DNA of 16,590 nucleotides from an uncultured Pedobacter sp. (GCF_946479715.1 NZ_CAMLHF010000121.1:1-16590), one strand, 5' to 3'. Positions 7,432 to 14,855 are shown, numbered from the stretch's first letter. A program made the numbers and translations. Notes: generated from the letters alone by a model not told the origin.

Positions 7432-7803
7432 ATGAAAAATATCACCAGTTTAATTTGTGTATTATTAATAATATCTGCTGTTTCTTGTAAAAAGAAGGCA
7501 GGCCTTGATGTAAAAGAAATATTAACAGTATGTGGCACAAAGGATCCATTAAAGAACATTAGTTGGCTTAAAAGCGAATATGCTAAAATAGCTTACGGGC
7601 CAACGATTAATGGTATTGTTCTTTATAGATATAACAATAATGAAGTTATAGAAATACAGAATTCTCAATTTAGCTCCACTAATCAACATCAATATTCTTG
7701 CGATGGAACTAAACTCAATTTAGATGATCCGTCAGAGTTTAATAAATATAGAAAAGAGCGTAAGTTAATTGGCATTTTGTTCGGAACAAATATTTGGAAT
7801 TAA
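7432..7803 (+). CDS. Small lipoprotein of unknown function
   Basis: This 123-residue protein has a lipoprotein signal: MKNITS, hydrophobic LICVLLIISA, and lipobox AVSC with Cys19 as the lipidated residue, followed by KKK. A charged run right after the cysteine is common in Bacteroidota lipoproteins. The mature part has two further cysteines (in VCGTKD and YSCDGT), which could form a disulfide, and several Tyr/Asn-rich strands. The segment KNISWLKSEYAKIAYGP recalls other small Pedobacter-type lipoproteins, but I know no function. It stands 45 bases after the preceding gene and 41 before the next, all in one direction. Bacteroidota small lipoproteins are sometimes immunity proteins; nothing here proves that. 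Confidence 0.6.
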   Translation: MKNITSLICVLLIISAVSCKKKAGLDVKEILTVCGTKDPLKNISWLKSEYAKIAYGPTINGIVLYRYNNNEVIEIQNSQFSSTNQHQYSCDGTKLNLDDPSEFNKYRKERKLIGILFGTNIWN

Positions 7804-7844
7804 CCGCATAGTAATTCTAAAATTATATTATACCTGAATAGAGC

Positions 7845-8261
7845 ATGAAAGTAAAAGCTTGTGCTATTGTGATTTTTATTTCTTTTTTTATAAGCCAAGC
7901 TTATTCACAAAAGATACCATCACCGAAAGAAATGAGAGAGGTTTATCGTCAGTATTTCCTGGCGGCGTGCATTTATTTTGCATTTGGTGAAGAAGTTGTT
8001 GGTTCTAAGGACATCAGTCTCGCTGTATACTACGCAGTAGGTGATGAGTTTGGCTCTACTAACCACGCCCATAAATTGGATTCATTGGCAAAGAAAATGG
8101 TGAATTCAATTACTCCAACTCAGGTTGATGACTATGAAGGGCGCAAGCCTATTTTAAAGGATTGTATTGAATATTACGAGAGTAAGGAATTGAAAAGAGA
8201 GATCATAAAAATTCTAAAAACCCCTAGGAAAAATGAGTTACTTGAGCCAGGAAGTAAATAG
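7845..8261 (+). CDS. Exported helical protein, possibly Tai4-type immunity protein
   Basis: This 138-residue protein starts with a signal peptide (MKVKA, hydrophobic AIVIFISFFISQA, likely cleavage at AYS-Q near residue 22). The mature part looks entirely helical. It contains two cysteines, at residue 42 in LAACIYFAF and in DCIEYYESKELKREI near the C-terminus, which could form a disulfide. The C-terminal cysteine followed by an aromatic-rich YESKEL segment recalls periplasmic immunity proteins of the Tai4 family, which neutralise type VI amidase effectors. This is a resemblance by eye only. No amidase effector lies next to it; an orphan immunity gene would fit, as would a protein of unrelated function. 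Confidence 0.5.
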   Translation: MKVKACAIVIFISFFISQAYSQKIPSPKEMREVYRQYFLAACIYFAFGEEVVGSKDISLAVYYAVGDEFGSTNHAHKLDSLAKKMVNSITPTQVDDYEGRKPILKDCIEYYESKELKREIIKILKTPRKNELLEPGSK

Positions 8262-8311
8262 TGGCTACTTGATATTAATGGCTTACATTTATGACTATTG
8301 TCATTATTTAG

Positions 8312-8319
8312 TATCTTTG
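8312..8319 (+). promoter_or_regulatory. TAnnTTTG promoter box directly ahead of the mntA-like start
   Basis: TATCTTTG matches the Bacteroidota -7 consensus TAnnTTTG. TTTA at 8288-8291, 20 bases upstream, is a near match to the -33 TTTG box. The start codon at 8324 lies only five bases behind the box, so transcription would begin at or next to the ATG, giving a leaderless mRNA. Confidence 0.5.
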
Positions 8320-8323
8320 TGTT

Positions 8324-8635
8324 ATGCAAACTGCAGTTCAGAATAAACGGACATTAATATCATTGCTTAAGGCTAATAGCCAGAAGTTGAAATCTTATGG
8401 AGTTTCGAGCCTGAGCATATTTGGTTCGTTTATTACTGGGAAACTCAATGCGGATAGTGATGTTGATCTTTTAGTCGATTTCGACCCCAGTCAAAAAAGC
8501 TATGACAATTTTATGGATTTGTCATTCTTCTTAGAAGACTTATTGGGTAGGAAAGTAGAGCTGGTGACACCACAATCACTAAGTAAATATATTGGCTCAC
8601 ATATTTTAAAACAAGCTGAGCATGTTGCCATCTAA
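8324..8635 (+). CDS. mntA: MntA-like nucleotidyltransferase antitoxin
   Basis: This 103-residue protein is a minimal nucleotidyltransferase (MNT) domain. The signature reads FGSFITGKLNADSDVDLLVDFD: Gly-Ser, then the Ser-Asp-x-Asp pair for the metals, then a third acidic residue in the following strand. The length is typical for MntA-type antitoxins. In studied MntA/HepT pairs the enzyme adds AMP units to a tyrosine of the HEPN toxin and so switches it off. It overlaps the HEPN gene by 14 bases, the classic antitoxin-first arrangement. No other ATG precedes the catalytic motif, which supports this start even though it lies so close to the promoter box. Confidence 0.85.
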   Translation: MQTAVQNKRTLISLLKANSQKLKSYGVSSLSIFGSFITGKLNADSDVDLLVDFDPSQKSYDNFMDLSFFLEDLLGRKVELVTPQSLSKYIGSHILKQAEHVAI

Positions 8636-8960
8636 TGTTGAGTTATTAAAACATATTCTTGAAGAAGTTTCTTTTATACTAAACGCTGTCAAAGAGAAAA
8701 ATAGAGACTTGGTAGTTGACGATCCTGTTCTATCAAGGGCTATTATTAGAAGCTTGGAAATTATTGGTGAGGCTAGTACCAAAATTGATGATGAGTTTAA
8801 AGCTATATACCCCAATGTAGAATGGAGAAAAATGTCTAATACACGTAACCGGTTAATTCACGATTATTTTGGAGTAGATTATGACATCGTTTGGGATATA
8901 ATAGTTTCTAAATTACCTGATCTTGAAGCAGAGATTCAGGCAATCATCTCAGAGAATTAA
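8622..8960 (+). CDS. hepT: HepT-like HEPN ribonuclease toxin (DUF86 family)
   Basis: This 112-residue, all-helical protein is a HEPN-domain toxin of the HepT/DUF86 type. The catalytic Arg-x4-His-x-Tyr motif is visible as RNRLIHDYFG: Arg, four residues, His, then Tyr two later. The tyrosine is the residue that MntA-type partners modify with AMP. The upstream helix RSLEIIGEASTKI and the segment PNVEWRKMSNTRNRL are typical of the family. HepT proteins cut RNA, including tRNA ends in studied cases, and arrest growth when free of the antitoxin. The start overlaps the mntA-like gene in another frame, so the pair is read from one mRNA. Such pairs serve in plasmid or island stability and phage defence. 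All motif residues are intact. Confidence 0.87.
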   Translation: MLPSNVELLKHILEEVSFILNAVKEKNRDLVVDDPVLSRAIIRSLEIIGEASTKIDDEFKAIYPNVEWRKMSNTRNRLIHDYFGVDYDIVWDIIVSKLPDLEAEIQAIISEN

Positions 8961-8978
8961 AGAAATTATTTGCTTTAG

Positions 8979-9149
8979 TCAGACCTTACAAATGGTTTGG
9001 TCAAGGTTCTTTAAACATAATACTAACATCCGGATAACATATCCGTTTCATTCAGGTTTGATAGGTGTGTGCACCTACAATACACCTATGAAACACCTAT
9101 ATAACTCCTTTCGTTATTATGCCGTGACCGAACCATTTGTAAGGTCTGA
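8979..9149. mobile_element. MITE-like element with 25-bp terminal inverted repeats
   Basis: The left end (8979-9003, TCAGACCTTACAAATGGTTT then GGTCA) and the right end (9125-9149) are reverse complements over 25 bases with one mismatch (9130). The 171-bp element starts 18 bases after the hepT-like stop codon. Its inside holds smaller inverted repeats: CGGATA/TATCCG near 9033-9047, ATAGGTGT (9061-9068) against ACACCTAT twice (9082-9089 and 9093-9100). No transposase is encoded. I find no clear target duplication; TGCT flanks both sides at unequal distance. A non-autonomous transposon is the best reading; a long hairpin serving as transcript end is the alternative. Confidence 0.6.
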
Positions 9150-9227
9150 TGCTACAAAGGATAGTCGAAACTATATTTTTTTAATATTTCATTCTCCAGC
9201 CCCGATAATCTAAAGCGAGTTAACTAC

Positions 9228-9320
9228 TAGGTAGGTCTGAGGGCGACGCGAGGGCCTAGATAGGGCAAATTATCCTACCAATGCCCTCGCGTCGCCCTAG
9301 AAGGGCCCTACCAATGCCCT
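9228..9320. repeat. GC-rich palindrome with duplicated 14-mer
   Basis: GGGCGACGCGAGGGC (9241-9255) and GCCCTCGCGTCGCCC (9283-9297) are perfect 15-bp inverted repeats in otherwise AT-rich DNA. The 14-mer CCTACCAATGCCCT occurs twice in direct order (9274-9287 and 9307-9320). An outer GGTAGG (9230-9235) can pair with either CCTACC. The element looks like an extragenic repeat unit or a small insertion and could stop transcription from both sides, since the hepT-like and exporter genes converge on it. Confidence 0.6.
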
Positions 9321-9331
9321 GTCAACCCATC

Positions 9332-9350
9332 GGTGTAAATAGTTTATACC
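9332..9350. terminator. Small hairpin between converging genes
   Basis: GGTGTAAA (9332-9339) pairs with TTTATACC (9343-9350) over eight base pairs with one wobble and a three-base loop. It lies about 75 bases behind the exporter gene's stop. No long T-tract follows on either strand, so termination is only possible. Confidence 0.25.
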
Positions 9351-9424
9351 CCGCCACTAAAAGAAGGGAAAATTAATTGGTTTTTAAAGAATTGCAAGAG
9401 GAGCGGAGGTTTTGTGCCTAATCA

Positions 9425-10753
9425 TCAAGTCAATCCTATAAGCGCATAAATACTCAAAACAATCAGCGATGCTATATTAACCGAAACGGCTATGTCTTTA
9501 GATTTCATGAACAGCGTTAATATGGAAAGCCCTATACCTGCGCCTAAAAAGTACGATGTTGTACCAATGCTAGATCCAAGACCGTAATGCGCTTTAGGAA
9601 TATCCTGTACAGAGAGTACCGATAGGGCGGTGTAGCTCAATGTCATCCCTAGTCCGGTAACAAAGGTGGCGGATAGTAATACCAGAACCAACGAATGATT
9701 AAACAGTACGCTACTGGTTAAAAACACCCCACCAATAAGCATACACAGCATTCCGGCTATGCCCAATTGCGAAACCGTAAGCCTTTTGGTTAATATAGGT
9801 ATCCCTAATTTAGCAACCACGGCCGATAGTAAACTAAACGGAACCAGCAACAAACCAGACTTTGCTGCACTTAAATTCATATCCTTTTGCAGAATCAGCG
9901 AAACCATAAACAGGAAACCTGTAAAAAACGCCCCTAAAAGAATAAACACCAAATTGGCCGTAACTACAGAAGAGGAATTAAATATAGACAAGTCTATTAG
10001 CGGTTCCGACAGGCTGGTAAGCCTTTTATACAGCACTTTAACACAGACTAGAATGGCAACTGCAAGGAAAAGCAGCAATGCCGAATGACTTTGAAACTCG
10101 CCAATGGTATGCACCGCATAACTGATCATTAACAATGTTGCGGCCAGCAATAAGCCAGAAATAACATCGGGTGTTCTTTTGTTCTTTTCCGGTACATCGG
10201 CCTCCAGATAAAAATAAGCGATAATAACTACCAGGAATAGGATAGGTACGTTGATCAGGAAAACCCAATGCCATCCCCATAGGGTACTAATAATGCCTCC
10301 AAAAGAAAGTCCGCTTCCAGATCCTATGGCGGCAAAAGAACTGAAAATACCTATTGCTTTGCTTCGCTCTTTTTCTTCTGTGAAGTTGTGAATTACTATA
10401 GATAGGGACGAGGGCATGATCAACGCAGCTGCTAAACCTTGTATGGCCCTAAAAACAGCTAGCATTTCGAACGATGGGGATAAACCGGCACCCAACGAGG
10501 TAATTAGAAACAGCACAGAGCCGATCATAAATATCTTCTTTTTACCTGCTACATCTGATAGTTTACCGCCAATAATCAGAAACCCTCCGTAAAGCAATAC
10601 GTATAAGGTTTGCAGCCATTGTACCTGATCGTTGCCAACTTTAAACTGGGCTTGTATGGATGGTATGGTAAGGTTAATGATGGCAATATCCAGGGCTTCT
10701 ACAAAAATGGCCATAGAAGCAATCATCAGAATGATATTCTTTTTTGAAAACAT
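9425..10753 (-). CDS. MFS drug exporter, DHA2 (EmrB/QacA-like) family
   Basis: This 442-residue inner-membrane protein is a major facilitator transporter. The first helix carries LDIAIINLTIPSI, the motif D1 of drug:proton antiporters. The loop after helix 2 reads GGKLSDVAGKKKIF, the MFS motif A. Helix 4 has RAIQGLAAALIMPSSLSI, and helix 5 has GSGSGLSFGGIIS followed by WGWHWVFLINVP, both typical of the 14-helix DHA2 branch. It is somewhat shorter than most members at the C-terminus but has no visible break. It would expel a toxic compound using the proton gradient; the substrate is unknown. It is divergent from an Lrp-type regulator across 125 bases, with a promoter box for this gene in between, so control by that regulator is likely. 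Confidence 0.9.
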   Translation of the reverse strand: MFSKKNIILMIASMAIFVEALDIAIINLTIPSIQAQFKVGNDQVQWLQTLYVLLYGGFLIIGGKLSDVAGKKKIFMIGSVLFLITSLGAGLSPSFEMLAVFRAIQGLAAALIMPSSLSIVIHNFTEEKERSKAIGIFSSFAAIGSGSGLSFGGIISTLWGWHWVFLINVPILFLVVIIAYFYLEADVPEKNKRTPDVISGLLLAATLLMISYAVHTIGEFQSHSALLLFLAVAILVCVKVLYKRLTSLSEPLIDLSIFNSSSVVTANLVFILLGAFFTGFLFMVSLILQKDMNLSAAKSGLLLVPFSLLSAVVAKLGIPILTKRLTVSQLGIAGMLCMLIGGVFLTSSVLFNHSLVLVLLSATFVTGLGMTLSYTALSVLSVQDIPKAHYGLGSSIGTTSYFLGAGIGLSILTLFMKSKDIAVSVNIASLIVLSIYALIGLT

Positions 10754-10773
10754 AAGTTAGCTCGTTGTCCTGT

Positions 10774-10781
10774 CAAAAGTA
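10774..10781 (-). promoter_or_regulatory. TAnnTTTG promoter box for the MFS exporter
   Basis: On the minus strand the bases read TACTTTTG, an exact match to TAnnTTTG, ending about 20 bases ahead of the exporter start codon. TTTA lies near the -33 position. The spacing gives a short 5' leader. Confidence 0.5.
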
Positions 10782-10820
10782 GAAATAATGATTTTCTGAT
10801 TAAAGAGATAAAAAATAATA

Positions 10821-10834
10821 AGAACAATTATTCT
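10821..10834. promoter_or_regulatory. Possible operator of the Lrp-type regulator
   Basis: AGAACAATTATTCT is an AT-centred imperfect palindrome with perfect AGAA/TTCT ends. It sits in the divergent region between exporter and regulator, where Lrp-family proteins usually bind. GATATTTG at 10835-10842, one base off the TAnnTTTG box, could be the regulator's own promoter, which would allow self-control. Confidence 0.35.
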
Positions 10835-10878
10835 GATATTTGTATTTTTACAGAACAAGAATGTTTTAAGTGCTTCAA

Positions 10879-11370
10879 ATGATGTCGAAAACAGAACAAC
10901 AGAAATTACCCGAAATTAGTTTGGATGGCAAAGACCATGAAATACTGAAACTAATAGAATCGAATAGCAAACTTACTGTTAGGGAAATTGCTTCCCAAAT
11001 TCATTTAAGCCCCACGCCAACGCATGATAGGATTAAGCGTTTAGAGAAAAGTGGTGTAATTAAACAGTATTCGGCCGTGTTAGATAAGCGTTTGGTTGGT
11101 AAAAGGATGATTGTGCTGTGTATGGTCACTTTAAGAGAACACAACAAAAAAGCCGGGGCTATTTTTGTGAATGCCATACAGGGCTTTAAAGAGGTTATTG
11201 AATGTTATAATATTTCTGGTGATTTTGATTTTATGCTCAAAATTGTAGCCGAGGATATGGAAAGCTATCATACGTTTTTTGTAGATAAGTTGACGGAAGT
11301 GCCGGGAATTGGACAGACTAAGAGCGTGTTTGTAATGGATGTGATTAAGGAAACGCATAATTTGATGTAG
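10879..11370 (+). CDS. Lrp/AsnC-family transcription regulator
   Basis: This protein of about 163 residues has the Lrp/AsnC layout. The N-terminal winged helix-turn-helix contains LDGKDHEILKLIESN, then LTVREIASQIHLSPTPTHDRIKRLEKSGVI as the DNA-binding unit. The C-terminal ligand-sensing (RAM) domain runs from about residue 70, with YNISGDFDFMLKIVAEDMESYHTFF and ending PGIGQTKSVFVMDVIKE, which match the family's conserved Gly-x-x-Asp. The frame is open to a GTG at 10870, but ATG at 10879 or 10882 is the more likely start. Family members form dimers to octamers and often sense amino acids. It is divergent from the MFS exporter, so export of an amino-acid-like or toxic compound under its control is a fair guess. 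Confidence 0.9.
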   Translation: MMSKTEQQKLPEISLDGKDHEILKLIESNSKLTVREIASQIHLSPTPTHDRIKRLEKSGVIKQYSAVLDKRLVGKRMIVLCMVTLREHNKKAGAIFVNAIQGFKEVIECYNISGDFDFMLKIVAEDMESYHTFFVDKLTEVPGIGQTKSVFVMDVIKETHNLM

Positions 11371-11382
11371 GATGATGAGTGT

Positions 11383-11416
11383 GTTAGGTATCCGGTTGAC
11401 CTAACTTAACCGGATA
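11383..11416 (+). repeat. Two interlocking inverted repeats behind the Lrp-type gene
   Basis: GTTAGGT (11383-11389) pairs with ACCTAAC (11399-11405), while TATCCGGTT (11389-11397) pairs with AACCGGATA (11408-11416). The two stems interleave, so they are alternatives or form a pseudoknot. The stretch starts 12 bases after the regulator's stop codon and has no T-tract. Confidence 0.45.
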
Positions 11417-11444
11417 ATCACCGACTAATCACTTAAACCCGTTT

Positions 11445-11452
11445 TATATTTG
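11445..11452 (+). promoter_or_regulatory. TAnnTTTG promoter box for the Rpn-like gene
   Basis: TATATTTG matches the consensus exactly and ends 21 bases before the ATG at 11474. It covers the in-frame TTG at 11450, which rules that codon out as the start if the promoter is real. Confidence 0.5.
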
Positions 11453-11473
11453 GCCAAAGGAATTAAACAAACT

Positions 11474-12319
11474 ATGCCCAATAAAAATAACGTTGTGTTT
11501 CAGACCAGTCAGTACGATAAGATCATCCGAGAAAACCTGGAACAGACACTACCGGTAATCATCAAAGATTTGCTTCATCTTGATATTGTAGAAAGTGAAG
11601 AAATCCCTGACGACATACAGCACACTAAAGAGCGCAAACCCGATGCATTGAAAAAAGTAAAAGACAGCGAGGGGAACACCTACATCTTACACCTTGAATT
11701 TCAGGTACCAAATGAAAAGGAAATGGTTTACCGCATGGCTGAGTACAGCATTATGCTTATGCGTAGGTACAAAATTGCCGTAAAACAGTTCGTGATCTTT
11801 TTAAAGGCAGGAAAACCCACAATGGCAACAACTATTGACTCACTCAATCTCAAATACAATTATGAACTGGTTCGAATTTCCGAAGTCAATTACAAGCTCT
11901 TCCTCAGGTCTAAAGACCCAGAGGTAAAAATGCTTGGCATACTGGCCAACCTTGGAGACGACAACCCTGAAGAAGCCATTCAGGCCATTGTAAATGAGAT
12001 CAGTAACACCACAGAAAGTAACCTCGCAAAAAACAAATATTTCAATCAATTACGTATATTTGTACAATTGCGAACCAATGTTGAACATCAATTAGAAAAA
12101 GTTATGCAGTCAATAAGTACATTTTTTAAAGAAGAAAACGACATCTTTTATCGCAAAGGAGAGAGAATAGGTATTGAGAAGGGAATTGAAAAAAACCGTC
12201 ATACCGTAATAGAAAATCTTTTAACCAAGCTTGGTGTTTCAGATGAGAAAGCTGCCGAAATCGCTGAAGTATCTATTGAATACGTAAAGGAAATCCGAGC
12301 CCGCTTAGATAAGAAATAA
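11474..12319 (+). CDS. Rpn-family PD-(D/E)XK nuclease (transposase_31 type)
   Basis: This 281-residue protein belongs to the Rpn/YhgA-like group of PD-(D/E)XK nucleases, often annotated as putative transposase. The active-site pattern is RKPDALKK with Asp57, then YILHLEFQV with Glu75 and Gln77, in the expected spacing. The C-terminal third has the family's charged helix with Gly-Ile-Glu-Lys repeats (GIEKGIEK) and a tail ending EYVKEIRARL. Rpn proteins cut DNA and promote RecA-independent recombination in studied cases, and some act in phage defence. No terminal inverted repeats flank it, so I treat it as a resident gene rather than a mobile element. The start is the ATG at 11474, because the upstream in-frame TTG lies within the promoter box. 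It converges with the histidine kinase gene. Confidence 0.85.
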   Translation: MPNKNNVVFQTSQYDKIIRENLEQTLPVIIKDLLHLDIVESEEIPDDIQHTKERKPDALKKVKDSEGNTYILHLEFQVPNEKEMVYRMAEYSIMLMRRYKIAVKQFVIFLKAGKPTMATTIDSLNLKYNYELVRISEVNYKLFLRSKDPEVKMLGILANLGDDNPEEAIQAIVNEISNTTESNLAKNKYFNQLRIFVQLRTNVEHQLEKVMQSISTFFKEENDIFYRKGERIGIEKGIEKNRHTVIENLLTKLGVSDEKAAEIAEVSIEYVKEIRARLDKK

Positions 12320-12342
12320 AAATTGTTTCTTTCTTTAACCAT

Positions 12343-12373
12343 CTCGTCATCCTGAAATGAATTCAGGGTGATG
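12343..12373. repeat. Extragenic palindrome, copy 2, probable bidirectional terminator
   Basis: TCATCCTGAA (12347-12356) pairs with TTCAGGGTGA (12362-12371) over ten base pairs with one wobble and a five-base loop. It lies between the converging Rpn-like and histidine kinase genes. CTCGTCATCCTGAA matches the minus-strand core of the palindrome at 6345-6391 with two differences, so they belong to one dispersed family. Confidence 0.5.
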
Positions 12374-12383
12374 GCAGTGTTAC

Positions 12384-14717
12384 TTAATTCTCTAACGCGT
12401 AATACGACACTTTGTTGAACAATTCCTCTGGCAAAAATGGTTTAATAATATAATCATCTATACCTGCTTGTTTAATCTGATCTTGTATTTCAGCTGCCAG
12501 GTTTGCGGTAAGTGCTATTATCGGTATTGTAACGCCAGATTTGCGCATCTTTTTTGCGGCCTCGTAACCATCCAAAATAGGCATCTGCAAATCCATAAGC
12601 ACAAGCTCATGTTTCTTATCATCAAATTTATGAAGGGCCTCAAATCCATTTAATGCCACATCAATTGATGCTCCCCAACCCTCTAGGTATCGCTGTGCAA
12701 CAAGAACGTTCATCGGGTTATCCTCAACCAATAAAATATGCACCCCCTCAAAAGGTTTAGATTTTTCTTTAATGGCTTCTGAGTTATAATTGATTCCGTT
12801 TCTTTTTCCGGCCTTTTCAAAAGTTTGCTCAAAATAAAAGGTAGAGCCCTTGCCCTCTACACTTTTTACATTAAGCGTAGAATCTTGTAGTTCAAGGATC
12901 TTTTTTGATATTGCCAATCCAAGTCCGGTGCCGCTAGGACCTTTAAATCCAGACGCATTAACTTGCATAAACCGTTCGAAGATAATAGCCAGTTTCTCTT
13001 TGGATATGCCGATTCCTGTATCTTTAACCTCCACAGCAATGGTAATTGAAGTTTTATTTTGAGATTCTACAGTTATGGTAACATTTACAGAACCCTTGTC
13101 TGTAAACTTAATGGCATTATGCACCAGGTTGGTAATTACCTGAGTAGTTCTGGTTGGGTCGCCCATTACCTTGCTTTGCATTTCTTTATCTATCGATAAA
13201 TTAAGGGCTATACTTTTGTCTTGCGCTGCCATTTCAAGACCCTTAACAATATAACCTACAATAGAGGCAATATCCATTTCAACGCGCTCAATAGAGATTT
13301 TACCCGATTCAATTTTATTGTAGTCCAGAATATCGTTTACAATAGCCAACAGATTATTTGCCGAAAAGCGCAATACATCCAATTGCTCTACCTGATCTTC
13401 GCGCGGATTACTTTTTAACAGTAAATGGCTCATCCCAATCACCGCATTTAATGGCGTCCTAATCTCGTGGCTCATATTGCTCAGGAATTCGCTTTTAGCA
13501 CTTAGCCCTTCTTCGGCCTGCGCTTTGGCTTGTTTTAAAGCAAAAGAAACCCTGTGCGATAATGCCAGCGACTGAAGGAAAAAGAAGGTGATATAGCACA
13601 GGAAGCTGGCCAGTTGGTAAGGAGGGATAAGTAACCAGTAATGAAGCAGAGATATGGCAAATGCCGGAATCAGGGCAAAGGAACTCAATAAAGTGTATAG
13701 TGCGCCGGTTCTGTTTCTTCTGTATGCTTTTATATATATGTATGGAACATACAGCAGGCAGAATAACATTACAGCTAAAAACGGATTTATTAATTGGGTA
13801 AAATAAACTGCCGGCAAACATATTACCGCTAAACTAAATAACCCGCATATGCCACATATTATTTTAGGTATGGGCATGTTAATGTCTTTAGGAAATAGAT
13901 AAAGCGTGTAAAGCGCGAACAGTCCGATACCTATAAATAAGGAAAGATACTCTAACCTAATGGTTAGATGCCAGCTTAGGTTCGGGATGATATTATGCAG
14001 TACATAAGTGTCTGTACCAATAGTTCTGTAGCAATAGACTATAGAAAAGATGGCAAAAAACAGGATGGCCTTGTCGTTTTTTCCTTGCAGATACAATCCC
14101 ATAAAGAAAAGGCCGCCCATGATTAAACATCCGGTAAGTATAAGATTTATGGAGGCCGATTGCCGTTCCTTCAGTATCAATTGGTCTCTGTTTCCAATTT
14201 GCAGGGGTTTTTTAATGCCTCCTTTGCTATGGTCGAAATTGGAGATTTGCAGTAAAAGATTTAGTGTATCTATGTTGGCAGGTATGGCAACCGTACGGTT
14301 TTCCCAATAAGGCATAGAACTTTCTTTATTGGTGCCAACTTTTCCATTGGCTGCTTCTAGTTTACCATTTATATATAGCCTGTAAGCCGAGTAGGTTTCT
14401 GGAATGGCCAGTAATAATGTACTTTTATTGTGTGGTAGTAGTAGGGTTGCTTTGTAGGTAGCGTAGCCAAATCCTTTCCATACATATGGGAAATTAACAA
14501 GTTTACCGCCTTTAGCATGAGTATCCTGAGGTTCCAGAAGCTGATTCCAGTAAAATTCCCACTGGTTACCGAGTGTTATAATTTTATCAAAAGATTGATT
14601 GCGTAAATCAATTACGGCTTTTGAATTGGCAGATTGGGGAACGCCAGCGCCAGTAGCTATTTTACAGCTAATTAAAAATATTATCAGGAATAGGAGATAA
14701 GGCTTTTTGACCCACAT
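12384..14717 (-). CDS. Hybrid histidine kinase with 7TMR-DISM sensor and receiver domain
   Basis: This 777-residue membrane protein is a hybrid two-component sensor. A signal sequence ([12 protein letters not shown]) leads into a periplasmic beta-rich domain of about residues 30-180, with WEFYWNQLL and [11 protein letters not shown] as in 7TMR-DISM extracellular domains. Seven membrane helices fill about 190-385. Then comes HisKA with SHEIRTPLN, the phosphorylated His being His417, and an HATPase domain with N box [10 protein letters not shown]1 KDTGIGI, F box ERFMQ and G2 [10 protein letters not shown]-terminal receiver domain begins [10 protein letters not shown], with phosphoacceptor Asp709 in LVLMDLQMP and Lys in DYIIKPF. 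All catalytic residues are intact. There is no DNA-binding domain, so the phosphate must pass to a separate regulator not in this window. Such sensors in Bacteroidota often detect sugars; the divergent sugar-acid genes fit, but that is inference. Confidence 0.93.
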   Translation of the reverse strand: MWVKKPYLLFLIIFLISCKIATGAGVPQSANSKAVIDLRNQSFDKIITLGNQWEFYWNQLLEPQDTHAKGGKLVNFPYVWKGFGYATYKATLLLPHNKSTLLLAIPETYSAYRLYINGKLEAANGKVGTNKESSMPYWENRTVAIPANIDTLNLLLQISNFDHSKGGIKKPLQIGNRDQLILKERQSASINLILTGCLIMGGLFFMGLYLQGKNDKAILFFAIFSIVYCYRTIGTDTYVLHNIIPNLSWHLTIRLEYLSLFIGIGLFALYTLYLFPKDINMPIPKIICGICGLFSLAVICLPAVYFTQLINPFLAVMLFCLLYVPYIYIKAYRRNRTGALYTLLSSFALIPAFAISLLHYWLLIPPYQLASFLCYITFFFLQSLALSHRVSFALKQAKAQAEEGLSAKSEFLSNMSHEIRTPLNAVIGMSHLLLKSNPREDQVEQLDVLRFSANNLLAIVNDILDYNKIESGKISIERVEMDIASIVGYIVKGLEMAAQDKSIALNLSIDKEMQSKVMGDPTRTTQVITNLVHNAIKFTDKGSVNVTITVESQNKTSITIAVEVKDTGIGISKEKLAIIFERFMQVNASGFKGPSGTGLGLAISKKILELQDSTLNVKSVEGKGSTFYFEQTFEKAGKRNGINYNSEAIKEKSKPFEGVHILLVEDNPMNVLVAQRYLEGWGASIDVALNGFEALHKFDDKKHELVLMDLQMPILDGYEAAKKMRKSGVTIPIIALTANLAAEIQDQIKQAGIDDYIIKPFLPEELFNKVSYYALEN

Positions 14718-14748
14718 TTGAACGTTACTGCAAAATAATCAGCTAAAT

Positions 14749-14762
14749 ATACAAGTTTGTAT
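14749..14762. promoter_or_regulatory. Palindrome in the divergent kinase/lactonase region
   Basis: ATACAA-gt-TTGTAT is a perfect 6+6 palindrome in the 138-base gap between the two divergent start codons, 32 bases from the kinase start. It could be an operator for either gene. TATATTTA at 14811-14818 is one base off the promoter consensus and may serve the lactonase gene. Confidence 0.3.
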
Positions 14763-14855
14763 GTTATCTTTCTATTTGATTTGTTACCTTATTTACAGGA
14801 TTGTATTATATATATTTATCCTTTAACTTAAAACTAACCAGATAAGAGTCTATAA

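Noticed and set aside
9061..9100. Repeats of ACACCTAT as a CRISPR-like array
   Set aside because: Two 8-base copies four bases apart and one inverted copy are too short and irregular; they belong to the inside of the MITE-like element.
8923..9213. Open frame of 96 codons behind the hepT-like gene
   Set aside because: It overlaps the hepT-like gene's end and runs through the inverted-repeat element. The protein has no recognisable fold, so the frame is chance.
11474..12319. Rpn-like gene as an insertion sequence
   Set aside because: No terminal inverted repeats or target duplication around it, and a normal promoter box of the host type upstream. The family is named transposase mainly by tradition.
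13495..13821. Minus-strand open frame of 108 codons inside the kinase gene
   Set aside because: It lies in another frame of the intact kinase gene and encodes no recognisable protein.
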